Shown one piece after another: positions 45,012 to 54,487 of a stretch of 64,000 nucleotides of DNA. Within the stretch, counting starts at the first letter, position 1; each line of letters opens with the position of its first letter. The notes below the pieces were generated by a model. That model searched no databases. It saw only the letters and a list, made by a program, of their open reading frames with translations, and was not told the origin of the DNA. The stretch is taken from positions 1-64,000 of the forward strand of contig CAVSVP010000022.1 of the NCBI GenBank assembly GCA_963731125.1, written 5' to 3'. The DNA comes from CAVSVP01 sp963731125. GTDB lineage: Bacteria > Pseudomonadota > Gammaproteobacteria > Competibacterales > Competibacteraceae. The translations under genes were made by a program, and so were the position numbers.

Positions 45012-48000
45012 TTATGGCCACTGTCCCCGCTCTAGGATGGCGAGAATCTGCTTTCCGTATTTTTGTACCAGGGTCGGTCCAATCCCATTCACTTTCAACA
45101 AAGCCGCCTCGTTCGGCGGCTGGACGGCGGCCACTGTCGTAAGCACCCGGTCGGTCAGAATGGTAAACGCCGGAACTTGGCGCTTGCGAGCCTCGCTGTG
45201 ACGCCAGGCTTTGAGGGCTGAGACCAACTCCGGGGGCACCGCCTGGGATGCACACGAGGTTGCTGTCTCACCGTGCATCCTGTGAGCGGCGCCGCCGCCA
45301 TCCGACACTGATCGTTGCTTTGTTTCCGCACCTTTTTCCGTCAACCTGATACGGCTAACATTGATAGCGCCACTCTGGCGTCCCTCGGCGGTAAGCCAAA
45401 CCTGCCAAAAGCGAATGGTCTGCCCTTGCTTCGTGAAAGTGGCTTCTCTCATCCGCACCAAACCAGCACGCGTCAGTCCTCCCAAAATTCGCTCAAAAAC
45501 CTTTCGATTCAGTTCATCACCACCGACTTGACGGTGCAACTGACCGGTTGCCAAGCCATCCTTTTCACGCAAAGCGGCCAGCATTTGCATAGCAGCCTGA
45601 GATTCCCGCACCGTCGGCTTTCGAAAAAGCTGCACCAGGCATGCTTGGGGGGCACATACATCGCAAACACCACAGGAAGTGCCTGCATCTTCCAGATCAC
45701 CAAAGTGGTGCACCAGATGCCGCATGCGGCAATCGTGGCTTTGCGCAAAGCGATGCATCTGTTCCAGTTGAGCTAGCTTATGGTTGCACTGCGAAAGATA
45801 TGGTTGCTGCCAATCCGCTGCGCCGAGAGTAACATTGTTTTCTGAGTCAATTCGGGTACCACCGTGAATCCAGAGTTTTTCCAGGGCATTGGCAAATACC
45901 CCCGGATCCATATTCAGCCACTGCTGGAGCATATCTTTGGGCTGCCGATCGGCGTTTAACGCCGCAACGATTTTCTCCAGCACCGTAATGTCCGGGTAGT
46001 CGCGCCGGTGAAAAAATTCATGGACACGGCGGTCAATGTAAGAATGCATAAGAATGGCACGTGCTGGCTTGCCATCGCGGCCGGCGCGCCCAATTTCCTG
46101 ATAATAACTTTCCAGGCTTGCGGGCAAAGCGGTGTGCATTACGGTACGAATATCCGGCTTATCGACTCCCATACCAAAGGCGATGGTCGCCACAATCACC
46201 TCAAGCTCGCCGCTCGTAAACCGGATCTGAACTTGGTCCCGCTCTAGCGCAGGCATTCCTGCGTGATAGGCCGCAGCGGGGAATGCAGTTTGCAAAGCAG
46301 TGCCCAGCGTCTCCGCCTCTTTACGCGTCAACGTATAAACAATTGCCGGCCGCTGGTCAGGCTTGCTCAGCACTCGGCGTACGGCCTCCAGGCGTTCTCC
46401 CGGTTTAAGCTCAACCATCTCGATGGCGATGTTGGTACGCCGAAAACCGTGCACACGACGCTCTGCATCCGGAATACCCAGCTGTTCCACGATATCAGCC
46501 TGCACCAAGGGCGTGGCGGTGGCCGTGAGCGCGATAACCGGTGCTGGTCGCAGCGCCGGTAGGCGCTGGCCCAGCATTCGATAGTCAGGGCGGAAATCAT
46601 GTCCCCAGTGAGAGATACAGTGAGCTTCGTCCACGGCAATGAGCGCAGGTTTGCGCCTGGCCAACATCTCAGGAAACCCGGGTATGCTCAGACGTTCGGG
46701 GGCAATAAATAAAAAGTCCAAGCGGCCGTGCAGATAGTCTTTGCAGATCTGGCGTGAGGTTAACCGGTCGCGGCCGGAATGAATTCGCTCGGCACGAATC
46801 CCTTGCTCCTGAAGCTTAGCGACCTGATCTTCCATCAACGCGATAAGCGGTGAGATAACCAAAGTGATACCACGCCGAGCCAAGCCGGGAAGTTGATAGC
46901 AAAGGGATTTCCCTGCCCCGGTCGGCATGACTAATAAGACGTCTTTGCCCTCTATGACCGCCTGGCAAACCGTCTCTTGATAGGGACGGAATGCCGACAG
47001 ATGAAAAACGCTGGTTAACAGCTCGTACAATGCTTCTGCGGGGATTGTCGAAAGGGTTGGCGGAATGACCGGTGGCCGCTCCTGAGCAGGTTCTTCTCCC
47101 CCCTCCCATGCTGGTAACGCTGGATCGTCAACATCCCGGGCGGCGGCAAAAGTCTTTGCCACGGCATCCCGTACATAAGCCTGGATGCCTACCATAAAAT
47201 CAGCCAGTTTGCCCTCACCGCGTTGCATTCGCCTGAGTTGTGCTTCCCACTGCCCGGTCATAAGCGGACTTTTGATCTGTGGATGCACCCTCTCAATCAG
47301 GCAAATCCCCTTTTCGGTCGCTTCCAAACTTCTGCCCTTACGTTCCAGATAATGACGGCGCAACAGGGTCTCAATGGTTTCCGCCCGGGTGGCTGGTGTA
47401 CCTAAACCCGTCTCCTTCATGGCCTCGGAAAGCGTCGCATCATCCAGTGTCTTGCCGGCTGTTTCCATGGCCGTCAGTAAAGTCGCCTCGGTAAAACGCG
47501 GCGGCGGCCGGGTTTGTTTAGGCAGAACCCGAGCATCCAGCACCCGCTGTCGCTGGCCTTCCATAAGTACCGGCGGCAACGCTTGCGGCTCGGCGCTGGG
47601 AAGCGTTACCTTGTCCCTGGCATTTTCGTTGGTTGGTTGTTGTTCCCTGCCGCTGCTAACATCTAAAATTTTCCAACCAAGCTGCTCCACTACGGTGCCG
47701 GTACTGTGATAGCGGTCAATTGGACAGGCACTGTCTTGTTCTGCAGACGGCGCAGTAATAGCCGTAATCACCGTAGTCACCGACCAAATATAGTCAGCGT
47801 GCCAGGCGGCCAGCACTCGGCGGCAAATTAAATCGTAGAGCTTGTGTTCATCGCCGCCTAAGCTTTTAGCCGGAACCGGGGTGGGAATGATGGCATGATG
47901 ATCCGTGACTCTGGCATCATTGACAAAACGCTTGCCCAGAGGACGCCGTCCCGAATCGGGCGCCAGGAAATCTGCATAAACCGTCTGAATGGCTTGTACG

Positions 48001-49103
48001 ACCTGATCTAGGGTAGCAGCCACCTCTTGTGATAAATAGCGGCTGTCCGTACGAGGATAGGTAATGAGCTTTTTCTGCTCATAAAGTTGCTGGGCCAACG
48101 TCAGGGTCTTTTCGGCGCTAAATCCGTAAAGGCGGTTGGCATGGCGTTGCAGTTCGGTGAGATCATAAAAACGAGGCGGCGCTAGCCGTCGGGTTTCGGA
48201 GTGCTTGGCTTCGATATAAGCCTGCCCGCAAAGCGCCCGCTCGATGATCTGCCTGGCCTCCTCACCATCCGCCTTTAGGCGCTTGGCCTGAGCACTGGGT
48301 TTTTCACCGCGAAACCAGGTGCCTTCATAACGAAGGCTTGCTGGCGCGATCTCATCGGCTCGCGGCTGTTGAGCTGTGGTTTTCGCTAAAGCATGCGTCG
48401 CGGGATGGGTAAGACTTTCCCATACCGGTGAAAAAGTGGCCAGCACCTCCAGATAATTTTCAGGCACAAAGCGACGAATCGCCAACTCACGCTCGACTAC
48501 CATGGCCAAGGTAGGTGTCTGTACGCGACCGACGGAAAGCACCGTACCCATGGTATCGCTAAAGGCCAGGGTAGAGGCGCGGGATAGGTTCATACCCACG
48601 AGCCAATCGGCTTGACTGCGCCCTCGGGCAGCATCTGCCAGAGCGTCAAAAGCACGGCTATCGCGTAGATTCCGAAAACCTTGGCGAATGGCTTCGGGAG
48701 TCAATGAAGAGATCCACAGCCGGCTCACCGGCTTGCGGCATTGAGCGGCCTCGTAAATGTAGCGGAAAATGAGCTCGCCTTCTCGGCCAGCGTCAGTGGC
48801 GCAGATGATACGATCAACCTGGCGAGCGTTGATAAGGCTGCGTACCACCTCGAACTGTTCTCGGGTGTTATTGCTGATTATCAAGGGCCAGCGTTGTGGA
48901 AGCATCGGCAACGCGTCCCAGCGCCAGCGCTTCCACGCTGGATTGATCTCATGGGGTTCAGCCAGTGTAACCAGGTGGCCGATAGCCCAGGTGATGACGT
49001 AACCGTTACCGTGCAGATAACCCTCGCCCCGTTGGCGAACCCCCAGGGCTTTGGCAATATCCCGGGCGACAGCAGGTTTTTCGGCGACTACGGCAGTGGT
49101 CAT
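45012..49103 (-). CDS. DNA topoisomerase III-RecQ helicase fusion
   Basis: The 1363-residue protein joins two enzymes. Residues about 1-660 are topoisomerase III (TopB) with TOPRIM motifs (VVAEKPAVARDIAKALGV, CATDAGREGELIFRYIY) and the active Tyr in KKLITYPRTDSRYLS (about residue 349). Residues about 690-1363 are RecQ: QTVCQ-type motif 0 as FRPYQETVCQAVIEGKD, Walker A VMPTGAGKSLCYQLP (about 727), DEAH as AVDEAHCISHWGHDFRPDY, motif VI QEIGRAGRDG, four zinc Cys (CRMRHLVHHFGD then CGVCDVC) and a C-terminal HRDC domain (VNGIGPTLVQKYGKQILAIL). RecQ and Topo III act together to dissolve joint DNA molecules, so the fusion puts both steps in one chain. Confidence 0.95.
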   Translation of the reverse strand: MTTAVVAEKPAVARDIAKALGVRQRGEGYLHGNGYVITWAIGHLVTLAEPHEINPAWKRWRWDALPMLPQRWPLIISNNTREQFEVVRSLINARQVDRIICATDAGREGELIFRYIYEAAQCRKPVSRLWISSLTPEAIRQGFRNLRDSRAFDALADAARGRSQADWLVGMNLSRASTLAFSDTMGTVLSVGRVQTPTLAMVVERELAIRRFVPENYLEVLATFSPVWESLTHPATHALAKTTAQQPRADEIAPASLRYEGTWFRGEKPSAQAKRLKADGEEARQIIERALCGQAYIEAKHSETRRLAPPRFYDLTELQRHANRLYGFSAEKTLTLAQQLYEQKKLITYPRTDSRYLSQEVAATLDQVVQAIQTVYADFLAPDSGRRPLGKRFVNDARVTDHHAIIPTPVPAKSLGGDEHKLYDLICRRVLAAWHADYIWSVTTVITAITAPSAEQDSACPIDRYHSTGTVVEQLGWKILDVSSGREQQPTNENARDKVTLPSAEPQALPPVLMEGQRQRVLDARVLPKQTRPPPRFTEATLLTAMETAGKTLDDATLSEAMKETGLGTPATRAETIETLLRRHYLERKGRSLEATEKGICLIERVHPQIKSPLMTGQWEAQLRRMQRGEGKLADFMVGIQAYVRDAVAKTFAAARDVDDPALPAWEGGEEPAQERPPVIPPTLSTIPAEALYELLTSVFHLSAFRPYQETVCQAVIEGKDVLLVMPTGAGKSLCYQLPGLARRGITLVISPLIALMEDQVAKLQEQGIRAERIHSGRDRLTSRQICKDYLHGRLDFLFIAPERLSIPGFPEMLARRKPALIAVDEAHCISHWGHDFRPDYRMLGQRLPALRPAPVIALTATATPLVQADIVEQLGIPDAERRVHGFRRTNIAIEMVELKPGERLEAVRRVLSKPDQRPAIVYTLTRKEAETLGTALQTAFPAAAYHAGMPALERDQVQIRFTSGELEVIVATIAFGMGVDKPDIRTVMHTALPASLESYYQEIGRAGRDGKPARAILMHSYIDRRVHEFFHRRDYPDITVLEKIVAALNADRQPKDMLQQWLNMDPGVFANALEKLWIHGGTRIDSENNVTLGAADWQQPYLSQCNHKLAQLEQMHRFAQSHDCRMRHLVHHFGDLEDAGTSCGVCDVCAPQACLVQLFRKPTVRESQAAMQMLAALREKDGLATGQLHRQVGGDELNRKVFERILGGLTRAGLVRMREATFTKQGQTIRFWQVWLTAEGRQSGAINVSRIRLTEKGAETKQRSVSDGGGAAHRMHGETATSCASQAVPPELVSALKAWRHSEARKRQVPAFTILTDRVLTTVAAVQPPNEAALLKVNGIGPTLVQKYGKQILAILERGQWP

Positions 49104-49280
49104 AAAACATTGCTCACGATAATGACTTTCCCGTTAAGCTGCCAAACCGCGTCTTTCTTAGGTGGATCAAGCGTTGATCAGAAGGGGTGTCGTCGCGTCT
49201 CACCCAACGTTCATAATCAACGCCTGCTGAGTTAGGTAACCGGGAATTACCGAATGGTTTGCTGTGTTCTAGAACGATGG

Positions 49281-50606
49281 CTATCCCGATATCTTTATCG
49301 TGCTAGGTAACAAATCGACACGTTCATCCCCGTAAATACTCAGCTCAGGAGCCAGCAGGTGAACATAGCGATCGAAATACAGAAATTGCTTAAGCAGTAG
49401 GGCGAATTCCCGAGGAAAATGCAAGCCGTGCCGTTCACCAACAGCGACGATATCTAATAAAAATCGATTGATTTGGTTGTTGTTTTCATTAATTTCCAGT
49501 AATTCATCCGGCGTTAATGCGTCTAAGCCTCCAAAGAGCTTTTGCAGATCTTGGGAGAGACGCTCGACTTCCACTGTCTCCTCAGTGACGCCAATACCTA
49601 TCATAGCTTCGGCAATGGTAGAATAGTTACCTTGTTCAATACCTTCGATTAGCAAGGTCATGGCTGTCCAGGTTTTCGGCGTAATCCGACCGACGATACC
49701 AAAATCAATAAAACCAACACGGCCATCCCGCAAAACCATGAGATTACCTGCATGCACATCGGCATGAAAAAATTCGCAGTACAACAGGCTTGCAAACCAG
49801 GTATTCATCGCCGCAATCAGAGTATCCTCCGGATCCTTGGCATACTGGCGGATGCTCTTTAGATCCGTAAACGGCACACCGTAGAGGCGTTCCATCGTCA
49901 ATACCTGCAGCGTAGTGGCATGCCGGTACACCTTAGGCACGACAGCTCGCTCGTTACCCGTGTTCTCAAGAAATTCAGCAAATTTTTCAATATTACCGGC
50001 TTCCTTCAGGAAATCGCATTCCTCCATCATGGTTTTCTGGATCTCCGACACAATGCCGGAAAGCGATGCCCAAGATAAACCGGGTTTCAGAAACTCTAAA
50101 ATTTTGGCGCTGACATAGAGGAAGTTAAAATCTGTCAACAAGACGTTCTGCACGCCTGGTTTTTGGATTTTTATCACCACCTCTTCACCGGACACCAACC
50201 GGGCTGCATGGACCTGAGCAATGGAAGCAGACGCCAAGGGATTGGGATCGATTTCCTTAAACAGTTTGTTTAACGGCCGTCCCAATTCTTTTTCCAATAC
50301 CCTTTTCATCATGCTAAAGGGTAACGGTTCCGTGCGGTCCAGACAGAGTTGGAATTCTTCCACATACTCAGGAGGAAAAAAAGAAGGTGAGCTGGCGATA
50401 AACTGGCCCAACTTAATATAGGTGGCCCCTAATCGCTCAAAGGTCTGCCGTAAGAATGCCGGCGCTGGCGGTCGATCACCCAACAACCAGCCCAAGCCCG
50501 TTTCGGTGAGCACCCGCACCGTCTGGCCAATACGTAACACGCCTTTTATGCCATACTGAATGGTATTTAACCCTATCATGACCCATTCATTCAGAAAACG
50601 AACCAA
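49281..50606 (-). CDS. ABC1/UbiB-family atypical kinase
   Basis: The 441-residue protein has the ABC1 signature set: LGATYIKLGQFIASSPSFFP (the KxGQ motif), PLASASIAQVHAARLVSGEE (Ala-rich loop), VVIKIQKPGV (catalytic Lys), FFHADVHAGNLMVLRDGRVG and FIDFGIVGRI (metal-binding DFG). The family member UbiB supports ubiquinone biosynthesis. The context here (TopB-RecQ, PP2C) is not a ubi locus, so the role is unknown. A second, more diverged ABC1 protein is encoded at 57904-59937. Confidence 0.9.
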   Translation of the reverse strand: MVRFLNEWVMIGLNTIQYGIKGVLRIGQTVRVLTETGLGWLLGDRPPAPAFLRQTFERLGATYIKLGQFIASSPSFFPPEYVEEFQLCLDRTEPLPFSMMKRVLEKELGRPLNKLFKEIDPNPLASASIAQVHAARLVSGEEVVIKIQKPGVQNVLLTDFNFLYVSAKILEFLKPGLSWASLSGIVSEIQKTMMEECDFLKEAGNIEKFAEFLENTGNERAVVPKVYRHATTLQVLTMERLYGVPFTDLKSIRQYAKDPEDTLIAAMNTWFASLLYCEFFHADVHAGNLMVLRDGRVGFIDFGIVGRITPKTWTAMTLLIEGIEQGNYSTIAEAMIGIGVTEETVEVERLSQDLQKLFGGLDALTPDELLEINENNNQINRFLLDIVAVGERHGLHFPREFALLLKQFLYFDRYVHLLAPELSIYGDERVDLLPSTIKISG

Positions 50607-50690
50607 GCACCGTTACGCCCCACCATACAATGCCTAGCGCAAAGACTAATGATCGCCTGGGAAATTCGGACTCTTTCGCTTCGTGATTCT

Positions 50691-51425
50691 TTAGCTGTCA
50701 ATTTTAACCACAACGGTGGTCACATTGTCGCTGGCCCCTCTTACTAAAGCTCTTTGAATGAGGGCCTGAACTAATTCCTGATCATTGTGTTGAGACATGA
50801 GTTGAGCGATTTCAGAATCGGTAAGTACCTTGTTAAGACCATCACTGCACAACAGAAAAAAATCGCCGGCTTGCAGAGCGAATTCGATGACATCGATATC
50901 CAGTTGATCTGCCGAACCCACGGCACGGGTGATCACATTACTCAACGGATGCTGGTGAGCCTCCTCCGGGTCCAACACACCTTGCTCAATGAGATCCTGG
51001 ACATGACTATGATCCCGAGTTAACTGTTGCAGTCTGCCGGAACGCAATCGATAGAGACGGCTGTCTCCCACCCACAAACAGGCACCACGATCTTCACAGG
51101 CCAATAAAATGACTACCGTGCTACCAATGGTGCGATGATTGTAGTGTCGAGCTGATTCGCTACGCAGTTTTCGGTTGGTCTCCAATACGCATTCACGGAC
51201 AGAACTAATAAAGTTCTGCAGGTTTAGCGAGAGCGGGACCTGGCGCAGTGCATCAATAATCATTCCACTGGCAACATCGCCTGCCTCGTGGCCGCCCATC
51301 CCATCGGCCACTGCCCAGAGTCCCAGTTCGGGCAATGCGAGACAGGAATCTTCATTAATCTTACGAACCATACCCACATGGCTATGGTTGGCGGAGGACC
51401 ATCGCAAGTGTCTCATTGTATGCAT
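50691..51425 (-). CDS. PP2C-family Ser/Thr protein phosphatase (Stp1-like)
   Basis: The 244-residue protein shows the bacterial PP2C motifs: GMVRKINEDSCLALPELGLW (RxxNED metal site), AVADGMGGHEAGDVAS (DGMGG), GSTVVILLACEDRGACLWVG and DSRLYRLRSG, HPLSNVITRAVG, FLLCSDGLNKVLTD, GASDNVTTVVVKI. It dephosphorylates Ser/Thr-phosphorylated proteins with Mn2+ or Mg2+. It lies 84 bp upstream of the ABC1 kinase gene on the same strand; a functional pairing is possible but unproven. The start may be the internal ATG (MRHLRWSS). Confidence 0.93.
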   Translation of the reverse strand: MHTMRHLRWSSANHSHVGMVRKINEDSCLALPELGLWAVADGMGGHEAGDVASGMIIDALRQVPLSLNLQNFISSVRECVLETNRKLRSESARHYNHRTIGSTVVILLACEDRGACLWVGDSRLYRLRSGRLQQLTRDHSHVQDLIEQGVLDPEEAHQHPLSNVITRAVGSADQLDIDVIEFALQAGDFFLLCSDGLNKVLTDSEIAQLMSQHNDQELVQALIQRALVRGASDNVTTVVVKIDS

Positions 51426-51800
51426 TCTGTCAATTCCTCGACCGGTGACAACCGGTGGATTTTGTTATGGTACTACATGACACAATATCCCAATAGGGCA
51501 TAACTACCCACCGACAAACGCCCTCTGGTGCTTCCAGGAAGCAGATTCCGAACCGGTCGACCTCGCTACAACGCTCTCTAGAAGCAGTGCTGCACATTGG
51601 CACGCTAGCCTTAACAAAGCATTTTCATAATATAGTTAAAAAATAAAAAATAAACTTGAGTTCGTTTAACGCTTGCCCTGCAATGTTTGGGTTTTAATAC
51701 ATCAATTTTCAAAAAATACGGGTTTTCAAATCCTGAGAATGACCCATTTTGCAAATCACCCAGTGATGACTTTGCGAAGGAGCAGTGAACTCGCGAAGCG
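51426..51800. other. Gap without recognisable gene
   Basis: The stretch between the PP2C start and the PilZ stop has only short frames and an AT-rich run around 51635-51660. No motif is recognisable. Confidence 0.5.
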
Positions 51801-52229
51801 CTACAGCGAAGTGGGCGATTCAAGATCTGGAAATTCACAATCATATTTACTTAGCCACTCCAAGGCAGCCTCTTCTCCGCTTAACACGCGTTCTTCTTCT
51901 CTGAAAACTCTCTTTTTATAATGTTCTATGTGACAAATCTGTTCGACCATACGAACCTTATAAATATCTCTAGTCTCAATAAATTGTAAGCCAACATCAA
52001 ATCCGGTGTCTCTATTAAGACACCACACTACTCTGCTCTTGGCTTCGAAAGGGGGTCTTATGAGAGAGATTCTAACCCTAACCAGTAAACCGACTTCAAA
52101 AAATATATCGGATCGGTAACATAATCCGCCAATACTCACGTTATTAAGCCGCTGAGTGGCGTGAGTCACCCTTTGATCGGGAAAAATCTCAATGGGAATA
52201 TCTGAGGGATGCCTGATAAAAGCCCGCAT
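51801..52229 (-). CDS. PilZ-domain protein, probable c-di-GMP receptor
   Basis: From ATG 52229 the protein (142 residues) begins MRAFIRHPSDIPIEI and continues through NNVSIGGLCYRSD. This is close to the PilZ c-di-GMP site (RxxxR and (D/N)xSxxG); only one Arg is clear in the first motif (IRHPSDIP), so binding is likely but not certain. The C-terminal half has FDVGLQFI, typical of PilZ. The open frame extends to 52313 and would add 28 residues without clear homology. No partner gene is adjacent. Confidence 0.8.
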   Translation of the reverse strand: MRAFIRHPSDIPIEIFPDQRVTHATQRLNNVSIGGLCYRSDIFFEVGLLVRVRISLIRPPFEAKSRVVWCLNRDTGFDVGLQFIETRDIYKVRMVEQICHIEHYKKRVFREEERVLSGEEAALEWLSKYDCEFPDLESPTSL

Positions 52230-52480
52230 TATGTGTATCCTTGCACATAGTCCTAACGAATCGTCATTTTTCCAGCTTTCCTGCCCAATTCCATAAAGAG
52301 CATACTTGACCAAGCAAGCTTAGCAGTACGCCATGCAGAGTGGAGATTGTCATGGCTGAATACGTCTACTTTACAACATTTGTCACGACTCTCTTAAGGG
52401 CTCGATTGTCAAATGTTGTTAATCTATTTAAGTATAAATAACCATAATAAAAAAGTTAAAATTGGCTTAGTCAGCTCATT

Positions 52481-53806
52481 TTAGGAACGCATAAACGCAG
52501 CGATGGCCTCGCCATGGGCGGTATGAGGAAACATATCCATGACCCCCACGCCGGTTAGCCGGTAGCCAAATCGATGTACCAACTCTCCTGCATCACGTGC
52601 TAGCGTAGCGGGATTGCAAGAAACATAGACAATGCGGTGTGCTTCCAATCTAGCTATCTGCGGTATTATTGTCAGCGCACCGGAACGGGGTGGATCCAGC
52701 AGAATCTTGGCATAACGCTCACGCAGCCAGGGGGCGGCATTGACATCTCGGTTCAGATCAGCGGTAATAAAACGAACGTTAGTGATGGCATTACGCTGGG
52801 CATTGTGCTGTGCCCATGACACCGCACTTGCATCGCCCTCTATACCCACGACTTCCAGAGAACGACGTGCCAGCGCCAAAGTGAAATTGCCAATTCCACA
52901 AAACAGATCCAGCGTCCGCTCGCTTTCCTGTAGATCTAGCAGTCGTACCGACAAATCCACCATCTGCTGATTGATGAGCGGGTTGACTTGGGTAAAGTGA
53001 AACGGCGCAAACGCAAGCTCTATATTGTAAACAGGTAAGCGGTAGCTCAGCGCCGTCTCAAAGGTTGGCCACAGTCGATAAACGCTTTCGGGACCTTTTG
53101 GCTGCAAATAAATATGCAGATCATAAGTTTGCCCAAAAGCAGTCAATAATGCCTTATCTTCCTCGTTCGGTGGTGACAATACCCGAAAATTCAGCGCAAC
53201 TACCTTATCACCGACTGCTACCTCAATTTGTGGTATTTGCTGATATAGAGACAGCTTGTGCACTAATTGTCCTAGTTCGGCTAGATGCCTGCCAACCCGC
53301 TGGTGCAACACTACACAGGATTGCAGATCTGCGACATAGGAACTGTCACGTTCACGAAACCCTACCAGCACCTTGCTTTTTTGGCTAACGTATTTAACTC
53401 CTAAGCGGGCCTTGTGCCGGTAACCCCAATGGGGTCCGGTCAACGGCTCTAGGATTTGGTCGGGTTCGACCTTACCAATTCGAGCTAAATTATCTAGCAA
53501 CCAACCCTGCTTAACGATAATTTGCTGCTCTGCATTTAAATGCTGTAGGCGGCAGCCGCCACAAAGACCGAAGTGGGGACAGTGAGGCTCGACCCGGTCA
53601 GGGGAAGGATTAATCACTACTTCCACTTGTCCCTCATCAAATCTTTTATGCCGAGCGGAATAGCGAAAGCTCACGTCTTCTCCTGGCAAGGCACCGTGAA
53701 TAAATACCGCTTTTCCCTCCAGATAAGCCACACCCCGCCCATCGTTAGCCAGGGTATCAATATGAGTGAAAAAGGTTCCTGACGGCAGGCGAGGTTTCTT
53801 GGGCAC
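52481..53806 (-). CDS. rlmD: 23S rRNA (uracil-1939-C5)-methyltransferase RlmD
   Basis: The start is taken at GTG 53806 because AAGGAG stands 6 bp upstream and the TRAM domain (HIDTLANDGRGVAYLEGKAV, FIHGALPGE) follows directly; the open frame runs further upstream. The 441-residue enzyme has the Fe-S Cys cluster (PHCPHFGLCGGCRLQHL), the SAM-binding LDLFCGIGNFTLALAR, and the catalytic loop KILLDPPRSGA followed by VYVSCNPATLARDAGEL with the nucleophilic Cys. It methylates U1939 of 23S rRNA. Confidence 0.94.
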   Translation of the reverse strand: MPKKPRLPSGTFFTHIDTLANDGRGVAYLEGKAVFIHGALPGEDVSFRYSARHKRFDEGQVEVVINPSPDRVEPHCPHFGLCGGCRLQHLNAEQQIIVKQGWLLDNLARIGKVEPDQILEPLTGPHWGYRHKARLGVKYVSQKSKVLVGFRERDSSYVADLQSCVVLHQRVGRHLAELGQLVHKLSLYQQIPQIEVAVGDKVVALNFRVLSPPNEEDKALLTAFGQTYDLHIYLQPKGPESVYRLWPTFETALSYRLPVYNIELAFAPFHFTQVNPLINQQMVDLSVRLLDLQESERTLDLFCGIGNFTLALARRSLEVVGIEGDASAVSWAQHNAQRNAITNVRFITADLNRDVNAAPWLRERYAKILLDPPRSGALTIIPQIARLEAHRIVYVSCNPATLARDAGELVHRFGYRLTGVGVMDMFPHTAHGEAIAAFMRS

Positions 53807-53837
53807 AAAAGGCTCCTTATAACAAATCTCACTAATG

Positions 53838-54464
53838 CTACTTCTGACGCCAACCGCTGGCTCCCTGATACCACCAGCCGGAACGGGCATTATTAATCCA
53901 CTCCCGGGCAAAAGTGGTTTGGATCTCGGTTTCCCATTCCGGGTGACCATTGGCCTTGGCAATTTCCTGATACAGCGCACGGCGATCACGGTTATCTTCC
54001 GCCACCAGCCGTTTCACCTCATTGCGGTTTGGCAGGGGTACGGTGTTTAAGTCGCGCACCGCTAACAGTCCGTCCCGGGTTAAACCGACGGCGCCGTTAT
54101 TAAAATAAGGCGCAAGCTGCTTAAAACGAGCGGCCATGGTTTGCTTAAGCTTGTTGATTCGGGGGGTGTTGATATTAATATTGGCCGCTGCCTGAACCGG
54201 TGGCATTAGCATATTGAGTACGCCCTCCCAGAGCACGATACGCCGCTGCAACACGCGCGGAGCACTTCCCTCTTGCTGGAGGGGCGCAGGCACAGGAGTG
54301 GTGTTCTCCTGAGGAGCTGGTTCTTTCCAAACATCGCGAATGATTTCATCCGCCGCTCTTTCAGCGGCTGCAGCAGGAAAATAAACATTGACCGTAACGC
54401 AAGCAGTTAACCAAAACAGGCTCATCACAGTCCACCAGCGAACCTCCGGCCAAGACACTCTCAT
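53838..54464 (-). CDS. YdbL-like (DUF1318) lipoprotein
   Basis: The 208-residue protein has a signal with a lipobox (MSLFWLTAC, lipidated Cys about residue 22), the motif VTVNVYFPAAAAERAADEII found at the start of this family, a Pro/Gln-rich linker and a C-terminal DUF1318 domain (LKQTMAARFKQLAPYFNNGA, VGLTRDGLLAVRD, RNEVKRLVAEDNRDRRALYQ, EIAKANGHPEWETEI). In E. coli the lipoprotein YnbE and YdbL are separate genes after ydbH; here one gene follows the ydbH-like gene, 23 bp away. It probably works with the YdbH-like protein at the outer membrane. Confidence 0.82.
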   Translation of the reverse strand: MRVSWPEVRWWTVMSLFWLTACVTVNVYFPAAAAERAADEIIRDVWKEPAPQENTTPVPAPLQQEGSAPRVLQRRIVLWEGVLNMLMPPVQAAANININTPRINKLKQTMAARFKQLAPYFNNGAVGLTRDGLLAVRDLNTVPLPNRNEVKRLVAEDNRDRRALYQEIAKANGHPEWETEIQTTFAREWINNARSGWWYQGASGWRQK

Positions 54465-54487
54465 TTGGCAACACTCCTAAGTCCTAG

